A stretch of 64,000 nucleotides of DNA from Streptomyces sp. PTY087I2 (GTDB lineage: Bacteria > Actinomycetota > Actinomycetes > Streptomycetales > Streptomycetaceae). The notes beneath the pieces were generated by a model, which saw nothing but the letters and a program-made list of their open reading frames with translations, had not been told where the DNA came from and did no database searches. This document shows, piece after piece, positions 9,201 through 18,213 of this stretch. The stretch's first letter is position 1. Each line of letters begins with the position of its first letter. The stretch is taken from NCBI RefSeq assembly GCF_001687325.1, contig NZ_LZRD01000004.1:1-64000 (forward strand), read 5' to 3'. Made by a program: the position numbers and the translations under genes.

Positions 9201-10421
9201 ATGCGTACCGGCACCATCCCCCGCGTCCTCGGCACCGCCGCCGCCCTGGCCGCGCTGATCACCACGGCCCTCGCCGCACCGGCCGTGGCGGAGAGATCCA
9301 CGACGCCGGCCGAGACACCCGTCACGGCCGCCGCCCCGGCGAACTTCACCCACCCCGGCGTCCTCGTCAGCCGCCCCCAACTGGACTTCGTCCGGGGCCG
9401 GGTACAGGCCGGCGCGCAGCCCTGGAAGAGCGCCTACGACCAGATGATGGGCAGCAAGTACGCCTCGCTCTCCCGCACCGCCAAGCCGCGCGCGATCGTC
9501 GAGTGCGGCTCGTACTCCAACCCCAACTACGGCTGCACGGACGAGCGCGAGGACGCCATCGCCGCGTACACGCTCTCGCTCGCCTGGTACATCACGCAGG
9601 ACAGCAGGTACGCCCAGAAGGCCATCGAGATCATGGACGCCTGGTCCGCCGTGATCAAGGACCACACCAACAGCAACGCGCGGCTCCAGACCGGCTGGGC
9701 CGGCTCCTCCTGGCCGCGGGCCGCCGAGATCATCAAGTACACCTACGGCAGCTGGCCGAACTCCGGCCGCTTCGGCACGATGCTCCGTAACGTCTATCTG
9801 CCGAAGGTCACCAACGGCTCCCACTCCAACGGCAACTGGGAGCTGTCGATGACCGAGGCGGCGATCGGGATCGCGGTCTTCCTGGAGGACCGCGCCGCGT
9901 ACGACAAGGCCGTGGGCAAGTTCCGCGGACGTGTCCCGGCGTACATCTATGTGACCGCGGACGGCTCGCTGCCGAAGGTCGCGCCGGGCAGCGGGCTCGA
10001 CACCCGGGCCAAGGTCATCAACTACTGGCAGGGCCAGTCCACCTTCATGGACGGGCTCTCGCAGGAGACCTGCCGGGATCTGACCCACACCGGCTACGGC
10101 ATCTCCGCGATCTCGCACATCGCCGAGACCGGCCGCATCCAGGGCCAGGACCTCTACCCGGAGATCGCCGACCGGCTGCGGCACGCGATGGGGCTGCACT
10201 CCAAGCACCAGCTGGGCACCCCCGTACCGTCCTCGCTCTGCGGCGGCTCGCTGAAGGACAGCCTCGGGCCGGTCACCGAGGTCGGCTTCAACGCGCTCGC
10301 CAACCGGCTCGGCTACGCGATGACCAACACGCAGACGCTGACCGAGCGGCAGCGGCCCGCCGGGTCGAACAACCTGTTCGTCGCCTGGGAGACCCTGACG
10401 CACGCGAACAACCCGGCCTGA
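9201..10421 (+). CDS. secreted alginate-lyase-family protein
   Basis: A 406-residue protein with a clear Sec signal (MRTGTIPRV, hydrophobic Ala/Leu core, cleavage near APAVAE). The mature part resembles the alginate_lyase (PF05426) alpha/alpha-toroid family: FTHPGVLVSRPQLDFV at its start, DEREDAIAAYTLSLAWYIT, NGNWELSMTEAAIGIAVF (Asn-x-Glu core) and YWQGQSTFMDGLSQETCRDLTHTGYG with candidate catalytic His and Tyr. The ATG at 9201 follows GGAAGG; an ORF extension to 9153 lacks a site. Substrate is uncertain: alginate, glucuronan or another uronate polymer. It converges with the protease gene across a bidirectional terminator. Confidence 0.8.
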   Translation: MRTGTIPRVLGTAAALAALITTALAAPAVAERSTTPAETPVTAAAPANFTHPGVLVSRPQLDFVRGRVQAGAQPWKSAYDQMMGSKYASLSRTAKPRAIVECGSYSNPNYGCTDEREDAIAAYTLSLAWYITQDSRYAQKAIEIMDAWSAVIKDHTNSNARLQTGWAGSSWPRAAEIIKYTYGSWPNSGRFGTMLRNVYLPKVTNGSHSNGNWELSMTEAAIGIAVFLEDRAAYDKAVGKFRGRVPAYIYVTADGSLPKVAPGSGLDTRAKVINYWQGQSTFMDGLSQETCRDLTHTGYGISAISHIAETGRIQGQDLYPEIADRLRHAMGLHSKHQLGTPVPSSLCGGSLKDSLGPVTEVGFNALANRLGYAMTNTQTLTERQRPAGSNNLFVAWETLTHANNPA

Positions 10422-10442
10422 CCGTAGGCGGGTCGAGAACGA

Positions 10443-10484
10443 CGAACGGCCCGGAAGAGGGGGAAACCTCTTCCGGGCCGTTCG
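10443..10484. terminator. bidirectional terminator
   Basis: An 18-bp perfect stem (10443-10460 with 10467-10484) around a GGGAAA loop, centred between the convergent lyase (stop 10421) and M4 protease (stop 10513) genes, so it can serve both. Confidence 0.9.
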
Positions 10485-10512
10485 GTCACAGCAGGTGGAC
10501 GGATCGGACGGA

Positions 10513-12558
10513 TCAGAAGGTCAGCTTGAAGCTGTTGATCCGGCCGGTGTCCGAGCGGTACACGTCCTGCACCCGCAGCTTCCACTCCCCGTTGGCCACC
10601 TTGGACGAGGCGTTGACCGTGTAGGTCGCCACCACGTTGTCCGCGGAGTCCGAGGCGGAGGAGTTCTTCAGCCGGAAGGTGCCGCCGTCCGGGGCCACCA
10701 GGTCGATGACCAGGTCACCGCGGTAGGTGTGGGTGATGTTGACGTCCGCCTTGAGGGTGCTCGGGGCGTTGCCCGCGACACCGGTGACGTTGACCGAGCT
10801 GGTGACGGCCGCGCCCGCGTCCGGGATGTTCACCACGGTGGTGTTCTCGAACACCTTGCCGCCCGGGTCGGGGTCGCCGCCGCCGGGACGGGCGCCCACG
10901 TTGATGCCGGCCCAGGCGTGCGCCACGGCCGCGTACTCGGGGCTGGTGGCCCCGTACAGCTCACTGGCGACCGCGAGCGTCCCGGTGCGGGCCGCGGCGT
11001 AGTTGGTCGTCGAGGTGAACTTGGTGGTGAGCGCCTTGAACCAGATCTGGAGCGCCTTGTCCCGGCCGATGCCGGTCACCGGGAGGCCGTCGGAGGTCGG
11101 CGAGTCGTAGTTGACGCCGTTGACGGTCTTGGCGCCGCTGCCCTCGGAGAGCAGGTAGAACCAGTGGTTCGCCGGGCCCGAGGAGTAGTGGACGTCGACG
11201 TTGCCGATGCCCGAGTACCAGTAGTCCTTGGACGAGCCGTCCTTGGAGGGCTTGTCCATGTAGCGCAGCGGGGTGCCGTTGCCGCGGATGTCGATCTTCT
11301 CGCCGACCAGGTAGTCGCCCGGGTCCTCGGCGGTGTCGGAGTAGAACTCCACGCCCGCGGCGAAGATGTCGGAGGTGGCCTCGTTGAGGCCGCCGGACTC
11401 GCCGCTGTAGATGAGCTTGGCCGTGACCGAGGTCAGACCGTGCGTCATCTCGTGGGCGGCCACGTCCAGGGAGGTCAGCGGCTTGACGTTGCCGTCGCCG
11501 TCGCCGTACGTCATGCAGAAGCAGCTGTCCTGCCAGAACGCGTTGACGTAGTTGTTGCCGTAGTGGACGCGGGAGTACGCGCCGACGCCGTCACCGCGGA
11601 TGCCGTTGCGGCCGTGCACGTTCTTGTAGTAGTCCCACGTCTCGGCCGCGCCGTAGTGGGCGTCCGCACCGGCCGTCTCGGCGTTCTGCGGCGTGCCGTT
11701 GCCCCAGACGTCGGTCGAGTTGGTGAACAGCGTGCCGGTGCCGGAGGTGCCCCGGTTCAGGTTGTACGTCTTGTGGTTGCCGCGCCCGGTGTCGGTCAGG
11801 GTGTACGAGGGCGCGGTGCCCAGGGTGACCTGGCCGTTGTACTGCGTGTTGCCCGTGCCGTTGTGGACGGCCTGCCACTCGTAGAGCTTCTCGCCCGTGG
11901 TGGCGTCCGTGAGCACGTGCAGCTCGTTCGGGGTGCCGTCGTGCTGGAGTCCGCCGACCACGGTCTCGTACGCGAGCCGCGGGGAGCCGCCGCCCAGCCA
12001 GACCACCTTGCGCGGGGCCTCGCTGGCCTTCTTCGCGTCCGACCCCTCGGCCTTCGCCGCGCCGAGCGCCTGCTTCTCGGCGGCGGCCGGGGCCACGTCG
12101 GCGGTCAGGCCGACGGCCTTCAGCTGCGCGCTGGTCGCCGTCGACGCCTTGCTGACGCCCTCGGTCTTCCCGGCCGCGGACTCCTTGACCACGAGGTCGC
12201 CGCCGAGGACGGGGAGCCCGTCGAGGGTGCGCTCGTAGCGGGTGTGCGTGGTGCCGTCGCGGTCCTGGACCACGTCACGGACCACGAGCTTCTCGGTGGA
12301 CCCGAGACCGAGCTCCTTGGCGGTGGCCGCCTTCGTGGCGTTCGCCTCGCTGAGCAGCTCCGCGCGCTGGGCGGGGGAGAGCTTGGCGGGCAGGGCGCCC
12401 GGGTCGGCCTTCGTGCCGGCGGTGATCCCGCCGGCCGGGGCCGCGGCGGGGGCGGAGGTGGCGGTCGCGGCGCCGGACGGAACGGCGACGGCTATGAGGG
12501 CTGCGGCGGCTATCAGAGCGCCGGTCGCGGTGGCGCGACGGCTGGGCGTGGATCTCAC
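10513..12558 (-). CDS. secreted M4 neutral zinc metalloprotease with P domain
   Basis: A 681-residue preproprotein. Order: Sec signal (1-31), FTP/PepSY-type propeptide to about residue 225, M4 thermolysin-like catalytic domain, and a C-terminal proprotein-convertase P domain (about 565-681, ending YRSDTGRINSFKLTF). Zinc ligands are HEMTH (His369, Glu370, His373) and GGLNEATSD (Glu393); VHYSSGPANHWFYLL carries the second active-site His. The protein is probably self-processed after export and degrades extracellular protein. Its promoter must lie in 12559-12958. Confidence 0.95.
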   Translation of the reverse strand: MRSTPSRRATATGALIAAAALIAVAVPSGAATATSAPAAAPAGGITAGTKADPGALPAKLSPAQRAELLSEANATKAATAKELGLGSTEKLVVRDVVQDRDGTTHTRYERTLDGLPVLGGDLVVKESAAGKTEGVSKASTATSAQLKAVGLTADVAPAAAEKQALGAAKAEGSDAKKASEAPRKVVWLGGGSPRLAYETVVGGLQHDGTPNELHVLTDATTGEKLYEWQAVHNGTGNTQYNGQVTLGTAPSYTLTDTGRGNHKTYNLNRGTSGTGTLFTNSTDVWGNGTPQNAETAGADAHYGAAETWDYYKNVHGRNGIRGDGVGAYSRVHYGNNYVNAFWQDSCFCMTYGDGDGNVKPLTSLDVAAHEMTHGLTSVTAKLIYSGESGGLNEATSDIFAAGVEFYSDTAEDPGDYLVGEKIDIRGNGTPLRYMDKPSKDGSSKDYWYSGIGNVDVHYSSGPANHWFYLLSEGSGAKTVNGVNYDSPTSDGLPVTGIGRDKALQIWFKALTTKFTSTTNYAAARTGTLAVASELYGATSPEYAAVAHAWAGINVGARPGGGDPDPGGKVFENTTVVNIPDAGAAVTSSVNVTGVAGNAPSTLKADVNITHTYRGDLVIDLVAPDGGTFRLKNSSASDSADNVVATYTVNASSKVANGEWKLRVQDVYRSDTGRINSFKLTF

Positions 12559-12958
12559 GCGGACTCCTTCTGCGAGGGGGGTACCGGGCGGCCTGGAAGG
12601 GGCCGTCCGGACGGTGCAGGCGGTGCGCAGAACGGGGTGAAGAGTGTCAGCAGACGACCGTGCCTGTCAGGAGCGCGTCAATAACTTGGCCGGTTTTCGT
12701 TCGTTGCCGGAAAGGTCATGTTCGTTAAGCGGACGTTTCGTCGATCATTGCCGCAGTGTTACCAGGCGTTCCGGAGCCCGGTATTCACAGGGTGGTCACA
12801 GGTTTCGTGCGCAAAGGTCACCGGGCCGTCGCGGGCGGGGAGAGGTGTGATGACCGCCAGTTGAGACAGCGTCGGGTTCTGGCCAGATCTACGCGCCGGA
12901 ATGTGCCGGTCCGTCAGGGTGCGGTCGCCGTGGGAGTGGGGCGGGCGGGGTGTGGCGC
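12559..12958. other. intergenic region upstream of the M4 protease
   Basis: Four hundred bases between the tail of the TetR gene and the protease start, both on the minus strand. It must carry the protease promoter and probably the end of the tetR transcript. It is less GC-rich around 12660-12760 than its surroundings, with a CGTTCGTTG/GTTCGTT motif repeated on the plus strand. No gene and no strong hairpin seen. Confidence 0.5.
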
Positions 12959-13576
12959 TCAGGCGGTCGCGTCCGGCGGGTACACCGTGTCCAGGAGGTC
13001 GCGCACGAAGCGGTCCGGGTCGTCGAGTCCCGCGGCCGCGAGCGTGCCGGGCCCGTCCGTCAGGAGATGCGGGACCGCCGCGTGCAGGGCGAGGGTGACG
13101 ACGGCGGCCCGCTGCGGGGTCACGGGCAGCCCGGCGGCGCGCTGGGCCAGCTCGAAACCCGCGAAGTCGCCGCTCGCCATCGGGTCGAGGATGCCGGAGA
13201 GCCAGGGCCGCCGGGTCGCCTCGGCCTGGAGCTCCAGCACGGCGAGGAGCCGGGCGCGCCCGGGCCCCGCGACGTTCTCCAGGAGCGAGCGGAAGAGGGC
13301 CACCAGCCCCTCGCGGTCGACCGGACCCGGACCGGCGGCCAGCTGTTCGGTGAGGGTGAGGTACTGCTCAAGGCAGCGTTCCGCCACTGCGCGGAGCACG
13401 GCGTCCCGGGTCGGGAAGTAGTTCTTGGTGGTGCCGGACGGCACATCGGCGGCCCGGTCCACGGCCCGGTGCGTCAGCCCGCGGCCGCCGTCCCGGGCCA
13501 GCACCTCGATCGCCGCGTCCCGCAGCCGGTCCCGTCGGTCCGGATTCACCCGCGCTCGCTCCCTCGTCTCCGCCAC
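12959..13576 (-). CDS. TetR-family transcriptional regulator
   Basis: A 205-residue regulator with an N-terminal TetR helix-turn-helix (RDRLRDAAIEVLARDGGRGL, then VPSGTTKNYFPTRDAVLRAV, roughly residues 10-60) and a helical ligand-binding part. The GTG at 13576 has AAGGA 4 bases upstream; a longer in-frame ORF to 13852 would run into the divergent monooxygenase and is rejected. It faces the flavin monooxygenase gene across about 115 bases containing a perfect 14-bp palindrome, so it probably represses that gene and itself. Confidence 0.9.
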   Translation of the reverse strand: MAETRERARVNPDRRDRLRDAAIEVLARDGGRGLTHRAVDRAADVPSGTTKNYFPTRDAVLRAVAERCLEQYLTLTEQLAAGPGPVDREGLVALFRSLLENVAGPGRARLLAVLELQAEATRRPWLSGILDPMASGDFAGFELAQRAAGLPVTPQRAAVVTLALHAAVPHLLTDGPGTLAAAGLDDPDRFVRDLLDTVYPPDATA

Positions 13577-13600
13577 CCGTCCTTGCCGATGGTACCCCAG

Positions 13601-13614
13601 CCGTGGTACCACGG
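13601..13614. promoter_or_regulatory. candidate TetR operator palindrome
   Basis: A perfect palindrome, CCGTGGTACCACGG, 25 bases upstream of the TetR start and 80 upstream of the monooxygenase. A second GGTACC core lies at 13591-13596, 15 bases from the first core. Position and symmetry fit an operator shared by the divergent pair; binding is inferred. Confidence 0.7.
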
Positions 13615-13692
13615 ATGTGGTGGTTTCTGTGAGGGGGCCTCCTGCGGGGGCCGGACGAGCTTCGGGAGCGCGACATGATGTGGGAGCGCGGC

Positions 13693-14754
13693 ATGACAAG
13701 GACGGCGACCGTGGTCGGCGCGGGCATCGGCGGACTGGCGACCGCGATCGGACTCCGCCGCGCGGGCTGGAGCGTGACGGTGCTGGAGCGCCGCACGGAA
13801 CTGGAGCGGTACGGAGCGGCCTTCGGCATCCACCCCACCGCACAGTCCGCACTCGACCGCCTCGGCGTGGGCGACGCGCTGCGCGACCACGCCGTGCCGT
13901 ACCGCGACGCGCATATCCGTACGCCCGACGGGAGGCCGGTCGCCCGGCTCCCGCTGGAACGCATCGAGCGCAAGGCGGGCCGCCCCGAACTCCTCATCTC
14001 CCGCCCGTACTTGCTCGACGCTCTGCTCGCGGGCCTGGACGCCTTCGGTGACGTACCGCTCAAACTCGGCGAGCGGGTCACGGACGTGGACGCGCTCGCC
14101 GCCGGGCAGGACCTGGTGATCGGCGCCGACGGCATCCGCAGCGCCGTCCGCACCACCCGCTTCGGCGACCGCAGCGGCCCGCGCCAGGTCGGCACGGTCG
14201 CCTGGATCGGCATCGCCGACATGGAGAGCCCGGTGCACGGCGAGACCTGGGGGAGCGGCCGCTTCTTCGGGCTGACCCCGGTCGAACCGGGCCGCACCAA
14301 CTGGTACGCCACCGCCCCCGAGGCCACCACGGCCGACGAACTGCGCGGCCTCTTCGCCGGCTGGCACGACCCGATCCCGCGCATCCTGGACGCCACCGAC
14401 CCGGCGACCTGGATCCGCTACGAGATGCGCCACCTGTACCCGGCGCTGCCGTCCTTCGTCTCCGCCGACGCCTCGGCGGGCCACGTGGCGCTGGTCGGCG
14501 ACGCGGCCCACGCCATGACGCCCAACCTGGGCCAGGGCGCCTGCACCGCGATCCTGGACGCGGACGCCCTGACCCGCGCGCTCGCCGCGGCGCCCCCGGG
14601 CCCGGCGGGCGTCGCCGGAGCCCTGCGCGCCTACGACCGGGAGCGCCGCCGCAGCGCACAGCGGACCGCCTTCGCCTCCCGGACGCTGCACCGCTTCATG
14701 AGCACGGAGCGCACCCGGTTGCGGAACGGGGTGGTGCGGCTGCTGCCGGGGTGA
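13693..14754 (+). CDS. FAD-dependent monooxygenase
   Basis: A 353-residue single-component flavin hydroxylase of the PHBH/UbiH type. FAD motifs: VVGAGIGGLATAIGLRRAGW (GxGxxG, residues 7-26), VIGADGIRSAVR (DG motif) and LVGDAAHAMTPNLGQGACTA (GD motif). No signal peptide; cytosolic, NAD(P)H-dependent hydroxylation of a small, possibly aromatic, substrate is likely. Two starts are plausible: ATG 13693, chosen, and ATG 13675, because the GGGAGCGCGRCATG segment is duplicated in frame. The divergent TetR gene suggests substrate-induced expression. Confidence 0.88.
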   Translation: MTRTATVVGAGIGGLATAIGLRRAGWSVTVLERRTELERYGAAFGIHPTAQSALDRLGVGDALRDHAVPYRDAHIRTPDGRPVARLPLERIERKAGRPELLISRPYLLDALLAGLDAFGDVPLKLGERVTDVDALAAGQDLVIGADGIRSAVRTTRFGDRSGPRQVGTVAWIGIADMESPVHGETWGSGRFFGLTPVEPGRTNWYATAPEATTADELRGLFAGWHDPIPRILDATDPATWIRYEMRHLYPALPSFVSADASAGHVALVGDAAHAMTPNLGQGACTAILDADALTRALAAAPPGPAGVAGALRAYDRERRRSAQRTAFASRTLHRFMSTERTRLRNGVVRLLPG

Positions 14755-14836
14755 GGACGGCGCATCCGGTCGCCCGGGTGTCCCGTCCGGCCGGGCCGGT
14801 GCACTACCTACGCGTCGTACGGGCGCCCTGCCGCCG

Positions 14837-16756
14837 TCAGTTCGGGCCCCACGCGAACCGGGTCACGGTGAAAGTCTCCCCGTCCTTCGGCGGGCGGATC
14901 CAGGAGCGGCTGGTGAACGTGTGCAGCCGTCCCCACGTGATCGCGTGGCGCGGCAGGTGGACTCCGAACTCGTCGGCTATCGCCTCCAGCAGCGCCCGTT
15001 CCGTCCTGAGGACCGCCTCCGTCCCGGCGGGCCCCTCCTGGGAGGGGAAGAACCGGCCCGGGTCCAGGGCCGGCGGGATCGGCCCGGTCCGCCGCACCTC
15101 TCCGTCCGCGTACGTGAAGGCGTACAGCTCCGCACCGGCCTGCGCCACGGAGAGGTGGAAGAACGGGCCCCCGTGCCCGTCCCGCAGACCGCCCCACACG
15201 ACCACAGCGCGGCCGTCCGCGCAGGCGGCAGCGGCCGGAGAGACGAACAGCCGCGGTGCGAGACGCGGACGGCTGCCGTCGAAGGCGAAGCTCCAGCGAG
15301 CGCCTGCCCGGCCGACCGCCACGAGGGCCCTGTCCTCGAAGGCCGGGAACTCCCGCCGCCCACGGAGCCACCGCCCGTGTGCTTCGTGGAAGGTCATGGG
15401 CTCGTCCAGCGCGGCCCCCTCCCCGTCCGCGAGGCGTCCGGGCAGGTCCTGCGGCTCCACCCCTTCGACCAGGACGAACCGGTAGGACGTGTGGCCGCCG
15501 GGGGCGTCCGGGTCCGCGAGCCAGGACAGGCCCGCCGGATCGGAAGGGGCCGCCTCGCCCCGTGGCTCACCCGGCTGTCCGCCCCGGGGAGTGGAGAGCA
15601 GCGCGCGGCCCCGCTCCGGGGTCAGCAGCGGGCCGAGCAGCGGATCGGCCACCCAGCCCAGCGGTGCCAGATGGTCGGGCCCCAGCGGCTGCCACAGCGG
15701 CAGGGCCTCCAGCATCGTCCGCCACGCCCCGTCGGTGTCGCCCCACCGGGCCGACTCCCGCGCCCGGTCGACCGCTTCCCCGAACGGTCCGGCCACCGTG
15801 TACCGGTACGTGCCCGAGCACACCTGCTCCAGCAGCGTGTGCGCCCGCGTCACCACGTCGTCGGTGGCTCCCCTCAGGCGGTACGTCGGCGTGGAGTCGT
15901 CCCGGTGCCGGTGCCTCGCGTGCTCGGCGACCAACGGCGGAAGCAGTTCGGAGGCGTACCGGGGGTCGATCGCCAGGTCCTCGTAGGACAGGTCCGTCCG
16001 TCCGAGCAGGCGGCGTATCTGGTCGCCCAGCCCGGCGGCCCTCGGCCGGCCGTATGCGCTCGCCCCGTCCAGCGCCCGCTCGGCCCGCTCCCAGTCGCCG
16101 CCCAGCGCCCACAGCCGGGCCTCGTCCACCCGGGCGTCCAGCCGCCGCGTCGTGGCGTTGACGAACTCCGGCTCCCCGTCCGCCGTCCGGGCCCGCAAGC
16201 GGTGGAACTCCCGGTGCATGTCCCGCATGAACGTGGCGAAGTCCGGGAATCGCCGGGGCGGTTCGGCCCGCCAGCTCGCCCAGGTGTACACGGCCCACTC
16301 GCCGTCCCCGTCCACGTCCTCCGGATCCAGCACCACGTAGGTCGCGTCGGACTCGACGTCGAGCTGGAGCCCGCGGCGCCAGACCGCCACGTCCCGCAGC
16401 TCCTCGGGGGTGGGGTCGTCGTCCAGATACTCCTCGAACATCGCCGCGAGCCCGGACGCGTCGTTGTGCCAGCGGGCCTCCGCGGTCCCCGCCAGCAAGG
16501 TGATGAACCCGCCCGCGTGCCGCCACCCGTCGCTGACGGCGAGGAACTCCCGGTACGACGGGGGCAACCGCCGGCCGAGGCGTTCCTCCAGGGCCGCTGT
16601 CCGGTCCTCGGCCGCCGCCGGGAACCCCAGCCAACGATCCCGCCGGGCGGCCTCGTCCTCCCGTGCGTGCGTCCCGTCGTCGGACAGGGAGTCCGACCAC
16701 TCCCCGCTCCAGTCGCGCAGGAACGGTCCCCAGGTGAAGGGCGTCGCATCCGTCAT
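14837..16756 (-). CDS. large SMI1/KNR4 (SUKH) domain protein
   Basis: A 639-residue cytosolic protein. The N-terminal third (about residues 40-200) matches the SUKH fold: LEERLGRRLPPSYREFLAVSDGW, a Trp-rich beta region, and FPDFATFMRDMHREF. The rest, about 430 residues, has no domain I recognise; it includes an alpha-helical middle with LWALGGDWERAERALDGA and a beta-rich C-terminus. SUKH proteins are best known as immunity proteins of polymorphic toxins, but those are usually 130-200 residues and sit beside a toxin; no toxin gene is visible here. The ATG at 16756 has a weak ribosome site; an upstream extension overlaps the divergent nucleotidyltransferase and is rejected. Confidence 0.78.
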   Translation of the reverse strand: MTDATPFTWGPFLRDWSGEWSDSLSDDGTHAREDEAARRDRWLGFPAAAEDRTAALEERLGRRLPPSYREFLAVSDGWRHAGGFITLLAGTAEARWHNDASGLAAMFEEYLDDDPTPEELRDVAVWRRGLQLDVESDATYVVLDPEDVDGDGEWAVYTWASWRAEPPRRFPDFATFMRDMHREFHRLRARTADGEPEFVNATTRRLDARVDEARLWALGGDWERAERALDGASAYGRPRAAGLGDQIRRLLGRTDLSYEDLAIDPRYASELLPPLVAEHARHRHRDDSTPTYRLRGATDDVVTRAHTLLEQVCSGTYRYTVAGPFGEAVDRARESARWGDTDGAWRTMLEALPLWQPLGPDHLAPLGWVADPLLGPLLTPERGRALLSTPRGGQPGEPRGEAAPSDPAGLSWLADPDAPGGHTSYRFVLVEGVEPQDLPGRLADGEGAALDEPMTFHEAHGRWLRGRREFPAFEDRALVAVGRAGARWSFAFDGSRPRLAPRLFVSPAAAACADGRAVVVWGGLRDGHGGPFFHLSVAQAGAELYAFTYADGEVRRTGPIPPALDPGRFFPSQEGPAGTEAVLRTERALLEAIADEFGVHLPRHAITWGRLHTFTSRSWIRPPKDGETFTVTRFAWGPN

Positions 16757-16831
16757 ACGACCGATGCTGCCACCCGCCACTGACAGTGCCCCGCGACGCC
16801 CGGACCACGCGGGGCACGGCAGAGTGGGGGC

Positions 16832-17545
16832 ATGGACGTACTCGAAGTTGCCCGTGCCCTTGTCCTGGAGCGTCACCCCGACGCCCGCGCCGCGTTCCTC
16901 GGCGGCAGTGTCCTGACGAGCCGCCGCACCGCCCGGTCCGACCTGGACGTCGTCGTCCTGCTCGACGGCCCGCCCGCCCCGTACCGCGAGAGCCTGCGGT
17001 ACGGGGAGTGGCCGGTGGAACTGTTCGTGCACACCGAGGACTCCTGGCACGGCTTCGTGATCCCGGAGATCGCGCAGCGGACATCGCCCCTGCTGTGGAT
17101 GTGCGCCGACGGGGCGCTGCTGCTCGACGCCGACGGGACAGGAGCACGGATGGCGGAGACGGCGAAACGTCTCGCGGCCGAGGGGCCGCCCCCGGTCACC
17201 GACACGGCGCTCGAAGACGCCCGGTACGCGCTGACGGACCTGCTCGACGACTTCGCCGCCGTCACGGACGCGGGGGAGCGGCTGTTCGTCGTGGCCGAAC
17301 TCGTCCGGCGGACCGGCGAACTGGCGCTGCTGACCCACGGCACGTGGCTCGGCGGCGGCAAGTGGCTGGCCCGACGCCTCGAACCGGTCGCGCCGGACCT
17401 GGCGGCGCGCCTGGACGAGGCGGCGCAGGCCGCGCTGCGTGGCGCGTCGGAGGGCCTGATCTCACGGGTCACCGAGGTCCTCGACGCGGCGGGCGGCCCC
17501 GTCTGGGAGGGGTACCGCCGCAGCGGACCGCGGAGGACGGCCTGA
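16832..17545 (+). CDS. nucleotidyltransferase-domain protein
   Basis: A 237-residue protein of the DNA polymerase beta-like nucleotidyltransferase superfamily. The signature is AFLGGSVLTS followed by RSDLDVVVLLD: Gly24-Gly25-Ser26 and metal-binding Asp37 and Asp39. Kanamycin-nucleotidyltransferase-like proteins and MNT toxins/antitoxins share this core, but nothing seen decides a substrate. The C-terminal half is helical. It starts 75 bases from the divergent SUKH gene and converges with the PAP2 gene. Confidence 0.82.
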   Translation: MDVLEVARALVLERHPDARAAFLGGSVLTSRRTARSDLDVVVLLDGPPAPYRESLRYGEWPVELFVHTEDSWHGFVIPEIAQRTSPLLWMCADGALLLDADGTGARMAETAKRLAAEGPPPVTDTALEDARYALTDLLDDFAAVTDAGERLFVVAELVRRTGELALLTHGTWLGGGKWLARRLEPVAPDLAARLDEAAQAALRGASEGLISRVTEVLDAAGGPVWEGYRRSGPRRTA

Positions 17546-17568
17546 ACCCCGGCCGCAGTTCCCCGCTG

Positions 17569-18213
17569 TCAGCAGGGTCCTCCCCGGCGCAGCCCCCTGC
17601 GCAGCCGGCCTGCCGTGACCGCGCTGGCGACGCCCAGGGCCGCGCCCGCGGTCACGTCGCCGGGGTAGTGGACGCCGGTGTGGACGCGGGAGTAGGCGAC
17701 GGCGCTCGCCAGGCTCCAGAGCGGCAGCAGGGCCCCCGGCAGGACGGTGCCGGCTCCGATCGCGAACGCGACGGCCGAGGCGGTGTGGCCGGACGGGAAG
17801 GAGGCGGAAGCGGGCATGGGGACCTGGCGCGCGACCGCGACCCGGGCCGCCTCCCGGTCGGGGCGGCGCCGGTGGACCAGGCGTTTGGCGAGCAGGTTCG
17901 CGGAGGCGGAGGCCACGGCGACCGCGCCGAGCCCCGCACAGGCCGCCTGCCGGGGCCGTCCGGGGAAGACAGCGAGCCCGGCGGCGATGCCCAGCGAGAG
18001 CTTGGAGTGGTCGGCCGCCCGGGACAGCCGCCGCAGCGCCGTGTCCAGCGTGGGTGTGGGTGTGGTGGCCACCGCCGCGTACACCGCACCGTCGATGGCG
18101 CGCAGGTCGCGCAGCGCGGCGGCGACGATCGCCCCCACGGACCCGGCCCGGCGCGCCCCGCCCGCCTCGTCGTCGGGAACACCGGTGGCGCTGTGCCCGT
18201 CCGCCGCCCTCAT
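17569..18213 (-). CDS. PAP2-family phosphatase (membrane)
   Basis: A 214-residue membrane protein with the three-part PAP2 signature: KRLVHRRRP (Lys110-Pro118), PSGH (140-143) and SRVHTGVHYPGD (175-186). Several hydrophobic stretches indicate membrane insertion. PAP2 enzymes dephosphorylate lipid phosphates such as phosphatidic acid or polyprenyl pyrophosphate. Its ATG overlaps the stop of the diacylglycerol-kinase-like gene (ATGA), so opposite lipid phosphorylation and dephosphorylation steps may be co-produced. Confidence 0.92.
   Translation of the reverse strand: MRAADGHSATGVPDDEAGGARRAGSVGAIVAAALRDLRAIDGAVYAAVATTPTPTLDTALRRLSRAADHSKLSLGIAAGLAVFPGRPRQAACAGLGAVAVASASANLLAKRLVHRRRPDREAARVAVARQVPMPASASFPSGHTASAVAFAIGAGTVLPGALLPLWSLASAVAYSRVHTGVHYPGDVTAGAALGVASAVTAGRLRRGLRRGGPC

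Noticed and set aside
10495..12684. 729-residue plus-strand ORF antisense to the M4 protease
   Set aside because: The minus strand has HEMTH and P-domain motifs; this frame is a GC artefact.
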